This document shows positions 34,844-43,735 of a DNA stretch of 64,000 bases, in pieces. The notes beneath the pieces were generated by a model. It made no database searches. It saw nothing but the letters and a program-made list of their open reading frames with translations, and had not been told where the DNA came from. A program made the translations under genes and the position numbers. Position 1 is the stretch's first letter; each line of letters starts with the position of its first letter. The stretch is from NCBI GenBank assembly GCA_965230265.1, contig OZ245999.1:248001-312000 (forward strand), given 5' to 3'. The DNA is from JAJFKX01 sp965230265. GTDB taxonomy: Bacteria > Pseudomonadota > Gammaproteobacteria > Xanthomonadales > Wenzhouxiangellaceae.

Positions 34844-36988
34844 ATGAACAGTTTTACAAGGTTTCTGAGTATAGGTGTGCTCGAAATGATTTTTGTACTG
34901 GCGGTGGCTCAGCCATCATCGGCACAAGATCAGACGGATAATGGCGAGCAACCCGACCGGACCGAGCAAGAGCAGCCGGAAACGGTTGATCAACAATCAC
35001 CTGCACGAGCGATGGAACGTTTGGTAGTGACTGCCGGCCGGCAGGAACAGGCGCTGTTGGAAACCAGTCGCCCAACCACCCTGGTGACAGGTGAAGATTT
35101 GCGCAGTATCGGTGCCACCATTGTGACTGATGCATTACGCGGTACACCAGGTGTGTTCGTGCAACAAACCACGCCAGGGCAAGGCATACCCATCGTGCGT
35201 GGCCTGAAAGGTTCAGAAGTACTGCATATTGTTGATGGCTTTCGTTTGAACAATGCTTTTTTCCGTAATGCACCCAATCAGTATTTTGCTTTGATCGACC
35301 CTTTGAACGTCGATGCCGTCGAAGTGGTGCGTGGCCCTGCTTCGACGTTGTATGGCAGTGATGCATTGGGTGGTGCGGTGCAATTGCTGACCCGTAAGCC
35401 AGAAGTGCGTTCAGGCTCGGATCCATGGTACAGCGGTCGGGTAGTGGGCCGTTATGCCAGTGCCAACAATGAGTTTCTGGCCCACAGCGAGCTGGTTGGC
35501 GGCTGGGGTGATTCTGCATTGAAAGTCTCGGCCACTTATCAGGATGTTGGTAATCGCCGTACCGGCTTCGGCGAGCGTGTTCGCCCTTCGGGTTACGAAG
35601 CCCGTGCCGGCAGCATTACCTATGTCTGGGAGCCATCAGTACGCGATGAAATTACCATTGACGTGCAATACCTGAATCAACCCAATACGCCCCGAATTGA
35701 TCAACTGGTGGTGGGTTTTGGTCAGGATGAGCCTTCTGCGGAAGTGTTTAACTTTGAACCCAATAATCGCCTGTTCGGCAAATTCCGCTATGAGCGGCTG
35801 ACCAGTGCTGTGTTTGCGGATCGTTTCGCGGTACAGGTCGGCTGGCAGCAGATCAAAGATGATCGACGCTCTCAGGACTTTGGCGACCCGGTACAGCGTC
35901 GCGAGCGCAATGAGAGTGAATTGTTTGGGGTGACTTTTGAGTTCGACAAACAACTGGGTAACCATGTATTGACGTATGGTGCCGAAGCCTATCTGGATAC
36001 TGTGCGTAGCTTGCGGGTAGAGACCAACCTGGATACCGGTGAGTTTGCTCAGGTTGCATCGCGCTTTCCTGATGGCTCAGAGTTCAACAGTTTTGCCTTG
36101 TATTTGCATGATGAATGGCAGATATTGCCGTGGTTACGTGGTGACTTCGGACTGCGTTACAGCTTTTATGATATCGATCTGGCAGAAAACTTTGGCTCAC
36201 CGGGTGCCTCGATTAATCCTGATGATTTGACCGGCAATGCTTCGCTGATCTGGTCGGTGAATGAGCAAAACCGCATTATCACTGGCGTCAGTCGCGGCTT
36301 CCGGGCACCGAATGTGTTTGATCTGGGCGCTTTGGGGGAGCGACCAGGGAACCGCTTTAATATCGCCAATATTGATCTGGGACCGGAAGAAATCATCAGC
36401 TATGACCTGGGCTGGCGTTTCCAGAATCAGCATTTGGCCAGTGAATTGTTTTTTTATTACTCCGAAGCCGACAATCTGATCACTTCCGTATTGACTGGCG
36501 ACATCACTGAAAATGGCCGCGATGTGGTTCAGTCCGAGAACCTGAACAGCGCAGAAGTGTATGGGGTGGAGGCCGGGCTGGAATGGTTTGTCAGCAGCGA
36601 TTGGACATTCAAGAGCGTATTTAACTATACCCGCGCCACTGAAACCGATGAAGACAATATCACCACACCAGGTGATCGAATCCCGCCATTAAATGCTCGC
36701 CTGGCAGTGGTGTGGACACCGAATGCGCAATGGCGGGTGGAACCGTATATTTTTCTGGCAGCCGATCAAAACCGTTTGAGCCCCCGTGATGTGCGGGACA
36801 GTCGTATTGATCCCAATGGCACTGATGGTTTCGTGACTTTCAATATTCATGCGACATGGTCACCCAATCCGGCGCTGGATATTCGTTTACGGTTGGAAAA
36901 TCTGACGGATAATGGTTTCCGTGAGCATGGCTCTGGAATTGATGCGGCAGGGATTAACGCGGCCGTTGAGATTGAGCATCGATTTTAA
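34844..36988 (+). CDS. TonB-dependent outer-membrane receptor, heme/siderophore type
   Basis: A 714-residue receptor from ATG 34844, which has AGGGA upstream; the frame opens at 34808. The signal peptide ends near PSSAQDQ, then an acidic linker (residues about 28-55, Glu/Gln/Asp-rich) and the TonB-box-like MERLVVTAGR. The plug spans about 70-185, with GTPGVFVQQTTPGQGIPIVR, GLKGSEVLHIVDGFRLN and VEVVRGPASTLYGSDALGGA. The barrel includes SRGFRAPNVFDLGALGERPG and ends LENLTDNGFREHGSGI then EIEHRF, with the normal final phenylalanine. The layout is that of heme/hemoglobin or siderophore receptors, but the ligand is unproven. It precedes the M19 dipeptidase. Confidence 0.9.
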   Translation: MNSFTRFLSIGVLEMIFVLAVAQPSSAQDQTDNGEQPDRTEQEQPETVDQQSPARAMERLVVTAGRQEQALLETSRPTTLVTGEDLRSIGATIVTDALRGTPGVFVQQTTPGQGIPIVRGLKGSEVLHIVDGFRLNNAFFRNAPNQYFALIDPLNVDAVEVVRGPASTLYGSDALGGAVQLLTRKPEVRSGSDPWYSGRVVGRYASANNEFLAHSELVGGWGDSALKVSATYQDVGNRRTGFGERVRPSGYEARAGSITYVWEPSVRDEITIDVQYLNQPNTPRIDQLVVGFGQDEPSAEVFNFEPNNRLFGKFRYERLTSAVFADRFAVQVGWQQIKDDRRSQDFGDPVQRRERNESELFGVTFEFDKQLGNHVLTYGAEAYLDTVRSLRVETNLDTGEFAQVASRFPDGSEFNSFALYLHDEWQILPWLRGDFGLRYSFYDIDLAENFGSPGASINPDDLTGNASLIWSVNEQNRIITGVSRGFRAPNVFDLGALGERPGNRFNIANIDLGPEEIISYDLGWRFQNQHLASELFFYYSEADNLITSVLTGDITENGRDVVQSENLNSAEVYGVEAGLEWFVSSDWTFKSVFNYTRATETDEDNITTPGDRIPPLNARLAVVWTPNAQWRVEPYIFLAADQNRLSPRDVRDSRIDPNGTDGFVTFNIHATWSPNPALDIRLRLENLTDNGFREHGSGIDAAGINAAVEIEHRF

Positions 36989-37059
36989 TAACGGATCGTT
37001 ATTTAATCAGGTTGGGGGCAGACTGTTAAACTGTTGTTTTTTAATATCAGGTTACCTTT

Positions 37060-38262
37060 ATGCATCGCTGCTTTGATCGCTCGTATCTAATTTGTGCTTT
37101 GTTACCGTTGAGTTTGGCTTTTTCACTTGTTGCCATTGCTGATGACAGCAAATTTCAACAACAGGCCAAACAGCTGGCAGAACAATATCTGATTGCCGAT
37201 ACGCATATTGATGTGCCCTATCGGTTGCAGCAACAATGGTCTGATGTTACCCAGGCCACTGATGGCGGTGATTTTGATTTCCCTCGCGCTAAAACCGGTG
37301 GTTTGGATCTGATATTTATGTCGATATACACGCCCGCTGTCTACGACGAACCGGGTGGGCACTGGCAGTTGGCCAACGTTTTGATTGATGGTGTGGAAGC
37401 CTTAGCGGCAAGAGCGCCGGACAAATTCGCTGTGGTGGCTGAGCCGCAGCAGGTAGCCGCAGCGAAAGCAGCCGGTAAGGTTGCATTGGCACTGGGTATG
37501 GAAAATGGTTCTCCGATTCGTACGCTGGAGGATGTGCAGTTTTTCCATGAGCGCGGCATCCGTTATGTAACACTGGCTCATAGTTTGAGCAACGCGATTT
37601 CTGACTCTTCCTACGATGAAGCCCGCCCCAATGATGGTTTGAGTGACTTTGGTCGTGAAGTGGTGATGGAAATGAATCGCCTGGGCATTATGGTGGACGT
37701 TTCACATTTAAGTGACAAAGCCATTGAAGACGTGTTAGCGATCAGCAACGACCCGGTGATTGCCAGTCATTCATCAGCGCGACATTTTACGCCCGGCTGG
37801 GAGCGTAATATCAGTGATGAGTTGATCAAGGCCGTGGCCAGCAAGGGCGGGGTGGTGCAAATCAACTTTGGCTCAGCTTTCCTGACTCAGCATGCTCAAG
37901 ATTGGTATAACGCTTTTGATGAGGCACGCAGTGCGTTTTTGGAGCAACAGCAAGTAGATGCAGACAGCGAAGCAGCCGCTACTTTCTCAGCCAACTATAG
38001 AGAGCACCGGCCTTATCCATTTGCTAAGACTGCTGATGTTGTTGAGCACATTGAGCATGTCATCAAGATTGCGGGTATCGATCATGTGGGGCTGGGGTCT
38101 GACTATGATGGCGTAGGCGATTCGTTACCGGAAGGTTTAAAAGATGTATCACAATATCCGAATCTGATCGCAGCGCTGCTGGAAAAAGGACACAGTGAAT
38201 CGGACATCGAAAAAATTCTGGGTGGAAATTTAATGCGGGTTTGGGCAGCGGCCAACCAATAG
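37060..38262 (+). CDS. Secreted membrane dipeptidase, M19 (renal dipeptidase) family
   Basis: A 400-residue zinc dipeptidase with a signal peptide ending near AIADDS. Zinc ligands can be placed: H49 and D51 (ADTHIDVPYR), E148 (GMENGSPI), then the His of MVDVSHLSDK and of IASHSSARHF, and the Asp of HVGLGSDYDGV near the end. It would split dipeptides, including D-amino-acid-containing ones, outside the cytosol. The gene follows the TonB receptor by 71 bases on the same strand, and may be part of peptide scavenging. A hairpin lies 18 bases past the stop. Plenty of similar enzymes occur in marine gammaproteobacteria. Confidence 0.93.
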   Translation: MHRCFDRSYLICALLPLSLAFSLVAIADDSKFQQQAKQLAEQYLIADTHIDVPYRLQQQWSDVTQATDGGDFDFPRAKTGGLDLIFMSIYTPAVYDEPGGHWQLANVLIDGVEALAARAPDKFAVVAEPQQVAAAKAAGKVALALGMENGSPIRTLEDVQFFHERGIRYVTLAHSLSNAISDSSYDEARPNDGLSDFGREVVMEMNRLGIMVDVSHLSDKAIEDVLAISNDPVIASHSSARHFTPGWERNISDELIKAVASKGGVVQINFGSAFLTQHAQDWYNAFDEARSAFLEQQQVDADSEAAATFSANYREHRPYPFAKTADVVEHIEHVIKIAGIDHVGLGSDYDGVGDSLPEGLKDVSQYPNLIAALLEKGHSESDIEKILGGNLMRVWAAANQ

Positions 38263-38558
38263 GCGTTGATTTCGTATGCTTCCCATACGGGTGTATGGGA
38301 ACACCGATAAACCGTTTGTTCAAACACTACGCGGGTTAATATGCCCCGCAAAATTAATGCCCAAGCTGCTGTATCAGCAGCCATGTTTATAGAGAAGTGA
38401 TCGTAGCCAGATTCATGTCCTAAGCTTAAAATTGCTGCGCATCGATTCACCGCAGCAAACGAACCGTCAAGCCGATACCTTCTACCGCCAAGACCAATGA
38501 CCACAAGCCTGTGGTAAATTGCCGCCTGAGTAACACAAAGATTACCGGGAGCCATTCG
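38263..38558 (+). other. Hairpin-rich 296-bp gap between the M19 and propeller genes
   Basis: No gene is seen. Five perfect inverted repeats follow one another on the plus strand: 38280-38301 (TTCCCATAC, loop GGGT, 9 bp), 38331-38349 (GCGGG/CCCGC, 5 bp), 38365-38381 (GCTGCT, loop GTATC, 6 bp), 38432-38458 (TTGCTGCG/CGCAGCAA, 8 bp) and 38500-38515 (ACCACA, loop AGCC, 6 bp). The first may end the dipeptidase mRNA. The others could be a structured leader or small RNA, or chance. No T-tract terminator is present. Confidence 0.35.
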
Positions 38559-41500
38559 ATGCGCACATATTTCTCGATACCTAAGACCTTAATGATTCAT
38601 GGTCTGCTGTTCACGGTTATGCTTACGGCATTAAGCGTGGCCGGATACACACAAAACACCGATACAGAAGGTACCAGTAACGACCCGTTTGCCAACCTGG
38701 AATGGCGGGCACTGGGGCCGGTAAATATGAGCGGACGGGTAGCCGATGTCGAAGGGGTGGCCGGTGACCCCAACACGGTATATGTTGGCACAGCATCGGG
38801 TGGTATCTGGAAAACCGTCAACGCCGGGATGACCTTTTCACCGATCTTTGATGATCAGCAAGTTGCCTCCATCGGCGATCTTGGGATGGCGCCGAATAAT
38901 CCGGATGTGATTTATGCCGGTACGGGCGAATCCAATGTGCGCAACTCGGTATCGGTGGGCGCGGGTGTTTACAAAACCACCGATGGTGGCGCCAATTGGT
39001 CCTTTCTGGGCTTAGAGGATACTCGACATATTTCCAGGGTTCTGGTTTCTGCACATGATCAGGACACGGTGTTTGTGGGTGCATTGGGCAGTATTTACGC
39101 ACCCAGCGAAGCCCGTGGTGTATTTCGCTCCACTGACGGCGGTGAAAGCTGGGATAAAACACTGTACATCGATGAGTACCACGGGGTGTCTGACATGGAC
39201 ATCGATCCGTCCAACCCCAATATTCTGTTTGCCGGTATGTGGAAGTTTGAACGCAAACCCTGGACGCATCGCTCCGGCAGTGAAAACGGAGGGGTATTTC
39301 GCTCTATTGATGGCGGGCAGAGTTGGAAAAAAATTGAAAATGGGTTGCCCAAACTGATTGGTCGCATCGGCGTGAAGATTGCGCCCAGCAACCCCAACGT
39401 GGTTTATGTGATCGCTGAATCCGATGAAGGGACCTTGTTCCGTTCGGACGATCGCGGCGAAACCTTTACCAAGGTAACTGACCAGGTCAGTATTGTTTCA
39501 CGAGGCCTGTATTACACTGACATGCGGGTTGACCCGGCTGATGAAAATCGCCTTTATTCAATTGCCAGTTTATTGCAGCGCAGCATTGACGGGGGCAAAA
39601 CCTGGGAACGTATCGCACCGAATATACATATCGATTTTCACAGCATGTGGCTCGACCCAAGCAACCCATCACGGATGTGGGTTGGTCAGGATGGGGGTGT
39701 GGCTTACTCCCTGAATCATGGCGACAATTGGACACCATCCCGGACCCTGCCGATTGCTCAGTTCTATCAAATATTTGCTGAAAACGGTTCGGGCCCGTTT
39801 TATCGGTTAGGCGGTGGTTTACAAGATAATGGTACCTGGATCGGGCCTTCGCGCACACGTGAGTTCGCTGGTGTGTACATCGATGATTGGCATATGTTCA
39901 GCTTTGGCGACGCCTATTGGGTGGTGCCGCATCCAACCGATGAGGATGTATTTATCAGTGAGTCTCAGGGGGGCGGTATCTATCGCACCAATCTGGCCAA
40001 TCGCCAGCAACTGGACATCAATCCGCAAACCCGTCGTAATGATGGCGGACCGGTGGAGGATCTGGAATACCGTTTTAATTGGAACAGTCCGATCATTCAG
40101 TCACCGCATGACCCGCTGACGGTTTATTTTGCCGCCAATGTGGTGTTTAAAACCACAGACTTTGGTGATAACTGGGAACAAATCAGCCCAGACTTGACCA
40201 CCAATGACCCGGAAAAACAAGGACCAGCAGGGGGGCCAGCCTGGTATGAAAATACTGTTGCCGAATGGCATACCACCATTATTAGTCTGGCAGAGTCACC
40301 GCATACTGCTGGTGTGTTATGGGCAGGAACGGACGATGGCAATATCCAGTTAAGCCGTGATGGAGGTGATAGCTGGAGCAAACTGGGCCGGCCTTCCGGT
40401 ATTGCTGAGTTTTCACCGGTTTCTCATATCGAACCATCAACAACGGCTGCCGGTGTGGCCTATGTCTCATTTGACCGGCATATGTTCGATGACTATCGCC
40501 CACACATTTACCGCACCAGTAATTTCGGAAGAAGCTGGAGCCGGATTACCGATGGTCTGCCAGATAATGCCTGGGTTTGGGTGGTGCGCGAAGACCTGCG
40601 CAATCCCGATGTTTTGTATGCCGGCACAGAGTTTGGCTTATTTGCCTCTCATGATGCAGGCGATAACTGGCAGGAACTGGACATGAAGAATCTGCCGACT
40701 GTGGCTATTCATGACATTGTCCAGCACCCACGTCGCAATGACCTGCTGCTGGGTACTCATGGACGGGCCATCTGGATGCTCGATGACATCACGCCAGTTC
40801 AACAATGGAATGATGATGTGGAAGAGTCTGATGCCCATCTTTTCCCGGTAAGAGATACTTATCGCCATGCACGGAGTTTTACCCGTTATGGTGAGGGCGA
40901 CCACCGCTGGGTGACGCCTAATCCAGCCTATGGTGCATTGTTAACCTATGTGCTAAACGATGTGCCACAGCCACAAGAAAATGAAGAAAGTGAAACTATC
41001 AAGTCCGATGATGACTGGCTGACACTGGAAATTCTAAACAATGATGGTGAGGTGATTCGTACCATTAAAGATGCCCCGAAAGAAAAAGGCATGAACCGCA
41101 TCGCCTGGGATTTACGAATTAACCCGCCAAAATATCGCACCGATGATACCGGCGGTGGTTTATTCGGTGGTCCCGCCTCCGGACCGGAAGTGTTGCCCGG
41201 GCAATATACGGCGCGATTAACGGTCAACGAAAGCACCTATAGCCAGGCGATTAATGTCAGTATCGACCCAGCATTGCCCACCGAGACTGATGGCTTACAG
41301 GCAGAATTTGATGCTGTGAAAGATGTTAACGTGATGCTTTCTGAGGTTAACAACCGTTTGCGTTTGTTGGATGCCATCAAAGTACAGTTACAAGAACGCC
41401 AACAAAATCTGAAGTCGGTAAAACGTGAACTGCCTGACGACGTTCAGCAAAGTTGGAAGAGCTTCGCCAAAGCCATTGATGAACAGATCAGCGGTATCGC

Positions 41501-41756
41501 TCGCGAAGAAGGCAAACCCATATGGAGCCAGTCGGTCAGACTGGTTGAACAGTTGCAGGGCTTAAACGGCACGCTCAATGGTCAGTTCCGTGCGCCCAGT
41601 GCAGCGCAGCAAAGTTACCTGTCCGATCTGAGACAGGACTATCAGCAAGCGATGCAACGGGTTGATGGTTTTCTTGACGAACAGGTGGCCGGGTTTAATC
41701 AATTGCTGTCTGATAACCAAGTACCATCGCTGATTGTCGAGTTAAGTGATGACTAG
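38559..41756 (+). CDS. Large secreted BNR/Asp-box beta-propeller protein, sortilin-like
   Basis: A 1065-residue exported protein from ATG 38559, with GGGA upstream; the signal peptide ends near SVAGYTQ. Residues about 30-760 carry many Asp-box turns (DGGANW, DGGESW, DGGQSW, DRGETF, DGGKTW, DFGDNW, DGGDSW, NFGRSW, DAGDNW), implying two large propellers of the VPS10/sortilin type often mis-called glycosyl hydrolase. Residues about 830-900 (DGEVIRTIKDAPKEKGMNRI) form a beta domain, and the rest to about 1065 is a helical, glutamine-rich tail. No enzyme active site is visible. It may bind proteins or peptides at the surface. It stands alone after the structured gap. Confidence 0.88.
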   Translation: MRTYFSIPKTLMIHGLLFTVMLTALSVAGYTQNTDTEGTSNDPFANLEWRALGPVNMSGRVADVEGVAGDPNTVYVGTASGGIWKTVNAGMTFSPIFDDQQVASIGDLGMAPNNPDVIYAGTGESNVRNSVSVGAGVYKTTDGGANWSFLGLEDTRHISRVLVSAHDQDTVFVGALGSIYAPSEARGVFRSTDGGESWDKTLYIDEYHGVSDMDIDPSNPNILFAGMWKFERKPWTHRSGSENGGVFRSIDGGQSWKKIENGLPKLIGRIGVKIAPSNPNVVYVIAESDEGTLFRSDDRGETFTKVTDQVSIVSRGLYYTDMRVDPADENRLYSIASLLQRSIDGGKTWERIAPNIHIDFHSMWLDPSNPSRMWVGQDGGVAYSLNHGDNWTPSRTLPIAQFYQIFAENGSGPFYRLGGGLQDNGTWIGPSRTREFAGVYIDDWHMFSFGDAYWVVPHPTDEDVFISESQGGGIYRTNLANRQQLDINPQTRRNDGGPVEDLEYRFNWNSPIIQSPHDPLTVYFAANVVFKTTDFGDNWEQISPDLTTNDPEKQGPAGGPAWYENTVAEWHTTIISLAESPHTAGVLWAGTDDGNIQLSRDGGDSWSKLGRPSGIAEFSPVSHIEPSTTAAGVAYVSFDRHMFDDYRPHIYRTSNFGRSWSRITDGLPDNAWVWVVREDLRNPDVLYAGTEFGLFASHDAGDNWQELDMKNLPTVAIHDIVQHPRRNDLLLGTHGRAIWMLDDITPVQQWNDDVEESDAHLFPVRDTYRHARSFTRYGEGDHRWVTPNPAYGALLTYVLNDVPQPQENEESETIKSDDDWLTLEILNNDGEVIRTIKDAPKEKGMNRIAWDLRINPPKYRTDDTGGGLFGGPASGPEVLPGQYTARLTVNESTYSQAINVSIDPALPTETDGLQAEFDAVKDVNVMLSEVNNRLRLLDAIKVQLQERQQNLKSVKRELPDDVQQSWKSFAKAIDEQISGIAREEGKPIWSQSVRLVEQLQGLNGTLNGQFRAPSAAQQSYLSDLRQDYQQAMQRVDGFLDEQVAGFNQLLSDNQVPSLIVELSDD

Positions 41757-41793
41757 TTGGCACTTTATAGATTTGACTTATCAGTCAATACTG

Positions 41794-41825
41794 AAAGCTG
41801 GTTAGTGTAAACGCTATCCAGCTTT
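41794..41825 (+). terminator. Weak terminator-like hairpin after the propeller gene
   Basis: AAAGCTGG (41794-41801) pairs with CCAGCTTT (41818-41825) over a 16-base loop, 38 bases past the stop codon at 41756. Only four T residues end the stem, so termination would be weak. AGGAGG follows at 41828-41833, so it could also be a leader hairpin for the small frame behind it. Confidence 0.35.
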
Positions 41826-41841
41826 TCAGGAGGATTGATGA

Positions 41842-42042
41842 ATGAGTTCTGCTTATCGTTGTGGCGCAAGTTTACCCACCAGCCCAACCTGCGTCGGGTA
41901 CCATTGCCAATCAGAAGAAGTTAAGAAACGCAATAAGCTCAGGCTGTTGCGCATGTGGCGACTAAGACGTCATGCACAGCTTTATAACAGTGCGCACAAC
42001 CGTGTTTCAACCCATATTAAAAATGGCAACTGGCGTGGTTGA
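41842..42042 (+). CDS. Possible small basic protein, unknown
   Basis: A 66-codon frame with AGGAGG at 41828-41833, eight bases before its ATG, which is an optimal ribosome site. The product is rich in Arg, His and Lys (KKRNKLRLLRMWRLRRHAQL in the middle) with three cysteines near the N-terminus (RCGASLPTSPTCVGYHC), as in very small nucleic-acid-binding proteins. A second ATG at 41838 in another frame gives only 28 codons. I recognise no family. It is the only gene-like object in 41757-42154. The case rests on the ribosome site and needs expression evidence; random is also possible. Confidence 0.4.
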   Translation: MSSAYRCGASLPTSPTCVGYHCQSEEVKKRNKLRLLRMWRLRRHAQLYNSAHNRVSTHIKNGNWRG

Positions 42043-42093
42043 TTCAGCGTGTAACTTTTACACCCTTCTTTAAAAAACCATCATCAAAAATAT

Positions 42094-42125
42094 ACAGCGG
42101 TCATCTGGGCATGCATGACCGCTGT
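42094..42125 (-). terminator. Terminator of the TAP-like hydrolase gene (minus strand)
   Basis: ACAGCGGTCAT (42094-42104) and ATGACCGCTGT (42115-42125) form a perfect 11-bp stem with a ten-base loop. Read on the minus strand it is followed by ATATTTTTG, a T-rich tract, and it lies 30 bases after the stop of the minus-strand hydrolase gene. This is a normal intrinsic terminator. Confidence 0.7.
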
Positions 42126-42154
42126 TAGTCTTGGAGAAATATCCTGTTGCCGAT

Positions 42155-43603
42155 TTAATAAAGAAACTTCGGTGGTTCCAAAGTGACTTTTTTCGGTACG
42201 GCTTCCCCACGCATAAAACGCAAAATGATGTCGCTGATTTCAGGTGCCTGCATAAATACGTTATGACCACCGTTCTCAACCACTACCCTTTGCACGGCAG
42301 GGCCACTGATTGCTTCAACCGCTGCTGTTGGATAAGTGCGACCATCCAGGGTGCTGGATAAGATAAGGGCTGGTACCTTGGTTTTGACAGCTTGACGAAA
42401 ATCATCACCCAGATCACTTAAGCCAAATGCACCGGCCAGGTGCGGCATTGGGAAATTCAACAGATCACCCAGTAGTGAGGATTCAGCCTGCTGGCGTACC
42501 AGGGCTAAGCGCTGATCCGAAATGCCCGACATAATATCCATGGCTTCTGACATGCCGCTGAATGAAATCGGATCACGGCGCAGGTTTTCATAAATAAATG
42601 GGGCGATATGGCTCAAGTCGCCCGCTGCTGCCATCGCATACAACGCTGGTAAACGTGCTGCACTGGCAGGGTCGGCAATTGAAAATGAACTGACCAACTG
42701 CATTTCCAGTTTGCCAACACTCATGCTGACGGTTTCACCGGATGAACTGGTAAAAGTGGTTTCGATGGGTTGGGCGTCAAGCTGAGTGTGTACGCTGCGC
42801 ATCAAGCCAGCAAGATCCGGGAAGGCCTTGGCCGCACCGGGGTCATTATTAATGGCAGTTTGCAGCCGCCGAAAGTACGCATCGGTCCGGGCCGGTAGTT
42901 TGACGGTTGCATCCAGACCTTCAATAGCGGTTAATACTATTCGCTCGATATCATCTGGCATGACCTTAAGCACGGCCATGGCCAGATGGGAACCATAACT
43001 GATGCCCCACAAGCTGAGCTTTTCGGAACCCAGTGCTTGCCGCAGGGCTTCAATATCACGTGCGCTTTCTAATGTGTTGTAGCCTGCCAGGTCAACCCCT
43101 TGTGCTTTCCAGAATGCGCTACACTCATCTGCGGCTTTGCGCATTACCGGAATGGAGCTCTCAACCGATAAGGGTTGATCCAGGGGGAAGCGATATTCTG
43201 TTTGGCATTCAGGGATGTGGTTTGACCAACCCGTACCGCGTTGATCAAAAGCGATAACATCACCGAACTCACGCATTGCCATAAACAATGCAAACCGCCG
43301 TCCGCGGGCGGTACCTACACCAGAGCCACCAGGGCCTCCAGCAAGATACACAATCGGAGAACCGGGATTATCACTGGTCGATTTAAAACGAACAAATTGT
43401 AATTCGATATCGCGGGCATTCGGATTGTTGCGATTCTCAGAGACTTTGTACGAGCCTCGTTCTGCGGCAACTGTAGTGCCATCCGAAGATTCAAATTGAT
43501 AAGGTTCAAAAGTGATTTCAGGTGTGCCGGCATAGAGGCCAACCGAAGTAACCAGCCCAGCCAACGAGGGCAAAAGATAGTGACGCAAGCTTGTAAAAGT
43601 CAT
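42155..43603 (-). CDS. Secreted alpha/beta hydrolase, proline iminopeptidase/TAP-like
   Basis: A 482-residue exported hydrolase with an N-terminal signal (residues 1-25). The oxyanion GGPGG lies at 89-93, the nucleophile S202 in GISYGS, the acid D420 in STLDGRTYP, and the His H447 in ENGGHN. These and the inserted helical lid (residues about 225-400) fit the tripeptidyl aminopeptidase (TAP/SlpE) group, which releases N-terminal tripeptides or proline residues from peptides; close relatives also act on esters. The intrinsic terminator at 42094-42125 closes the transcript. It is divergent from the histidine kinase gene 132 bases away, which could be its regulator, but there is no proof. Confidence 0.9.
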   Translation of the reverse strand: MTFTSLRHYLLPSLAGLVTSVGLYAGTPEITFEPYQFESSDGTTVAAERGSYKVSENRNNPNARDIELQFVRFKSTSDNPGSPIVYLAGGPGGSGVGTARGRRFALFMAMREFGDVIAFDQRGTGWSNHIPECQTEYRFPLDQPLSVESSIPVMRKAADECSAFWKAQGVDLAGYNTLESARDIEALRQALGSEKLSLWGISYGSHLAMAVLKVMPDDIERIVLTAIEGLDATVKLPARTDAYFRRLQTAINNDPGAAKAFPDLAGLMRSVHTQLDAQPIETTFTSSSGETVSMSVGKLEMQLVSSFSIADPASAARLPALYAMAAAGDLSHIAPFIYENLRRDPISFSGMSEAMDIMSGISDQRLALVRQQAESSLLGDLLNFPMPHLAGAFGLSDLGDDFRQAVKTKVPALILSSTLDGRTYPTAAVEAISGPAVQRVVVENGGHNVFMQAPEISDIILRFMRGEAVPKKVTLEPPKFLY

Positions 43604-43735
43604 GATTCAATCTCGATTGTAGTCAAGTGCACGATAACCACCTGTTTTTGATTATTCAGCCAGATTTCGGCGGACGGTCACAAGTGTTCGGTCGGCGGTA
43701 TCATTCTGCGCTGTCCAGCAGGCTAAAATAGCTTT

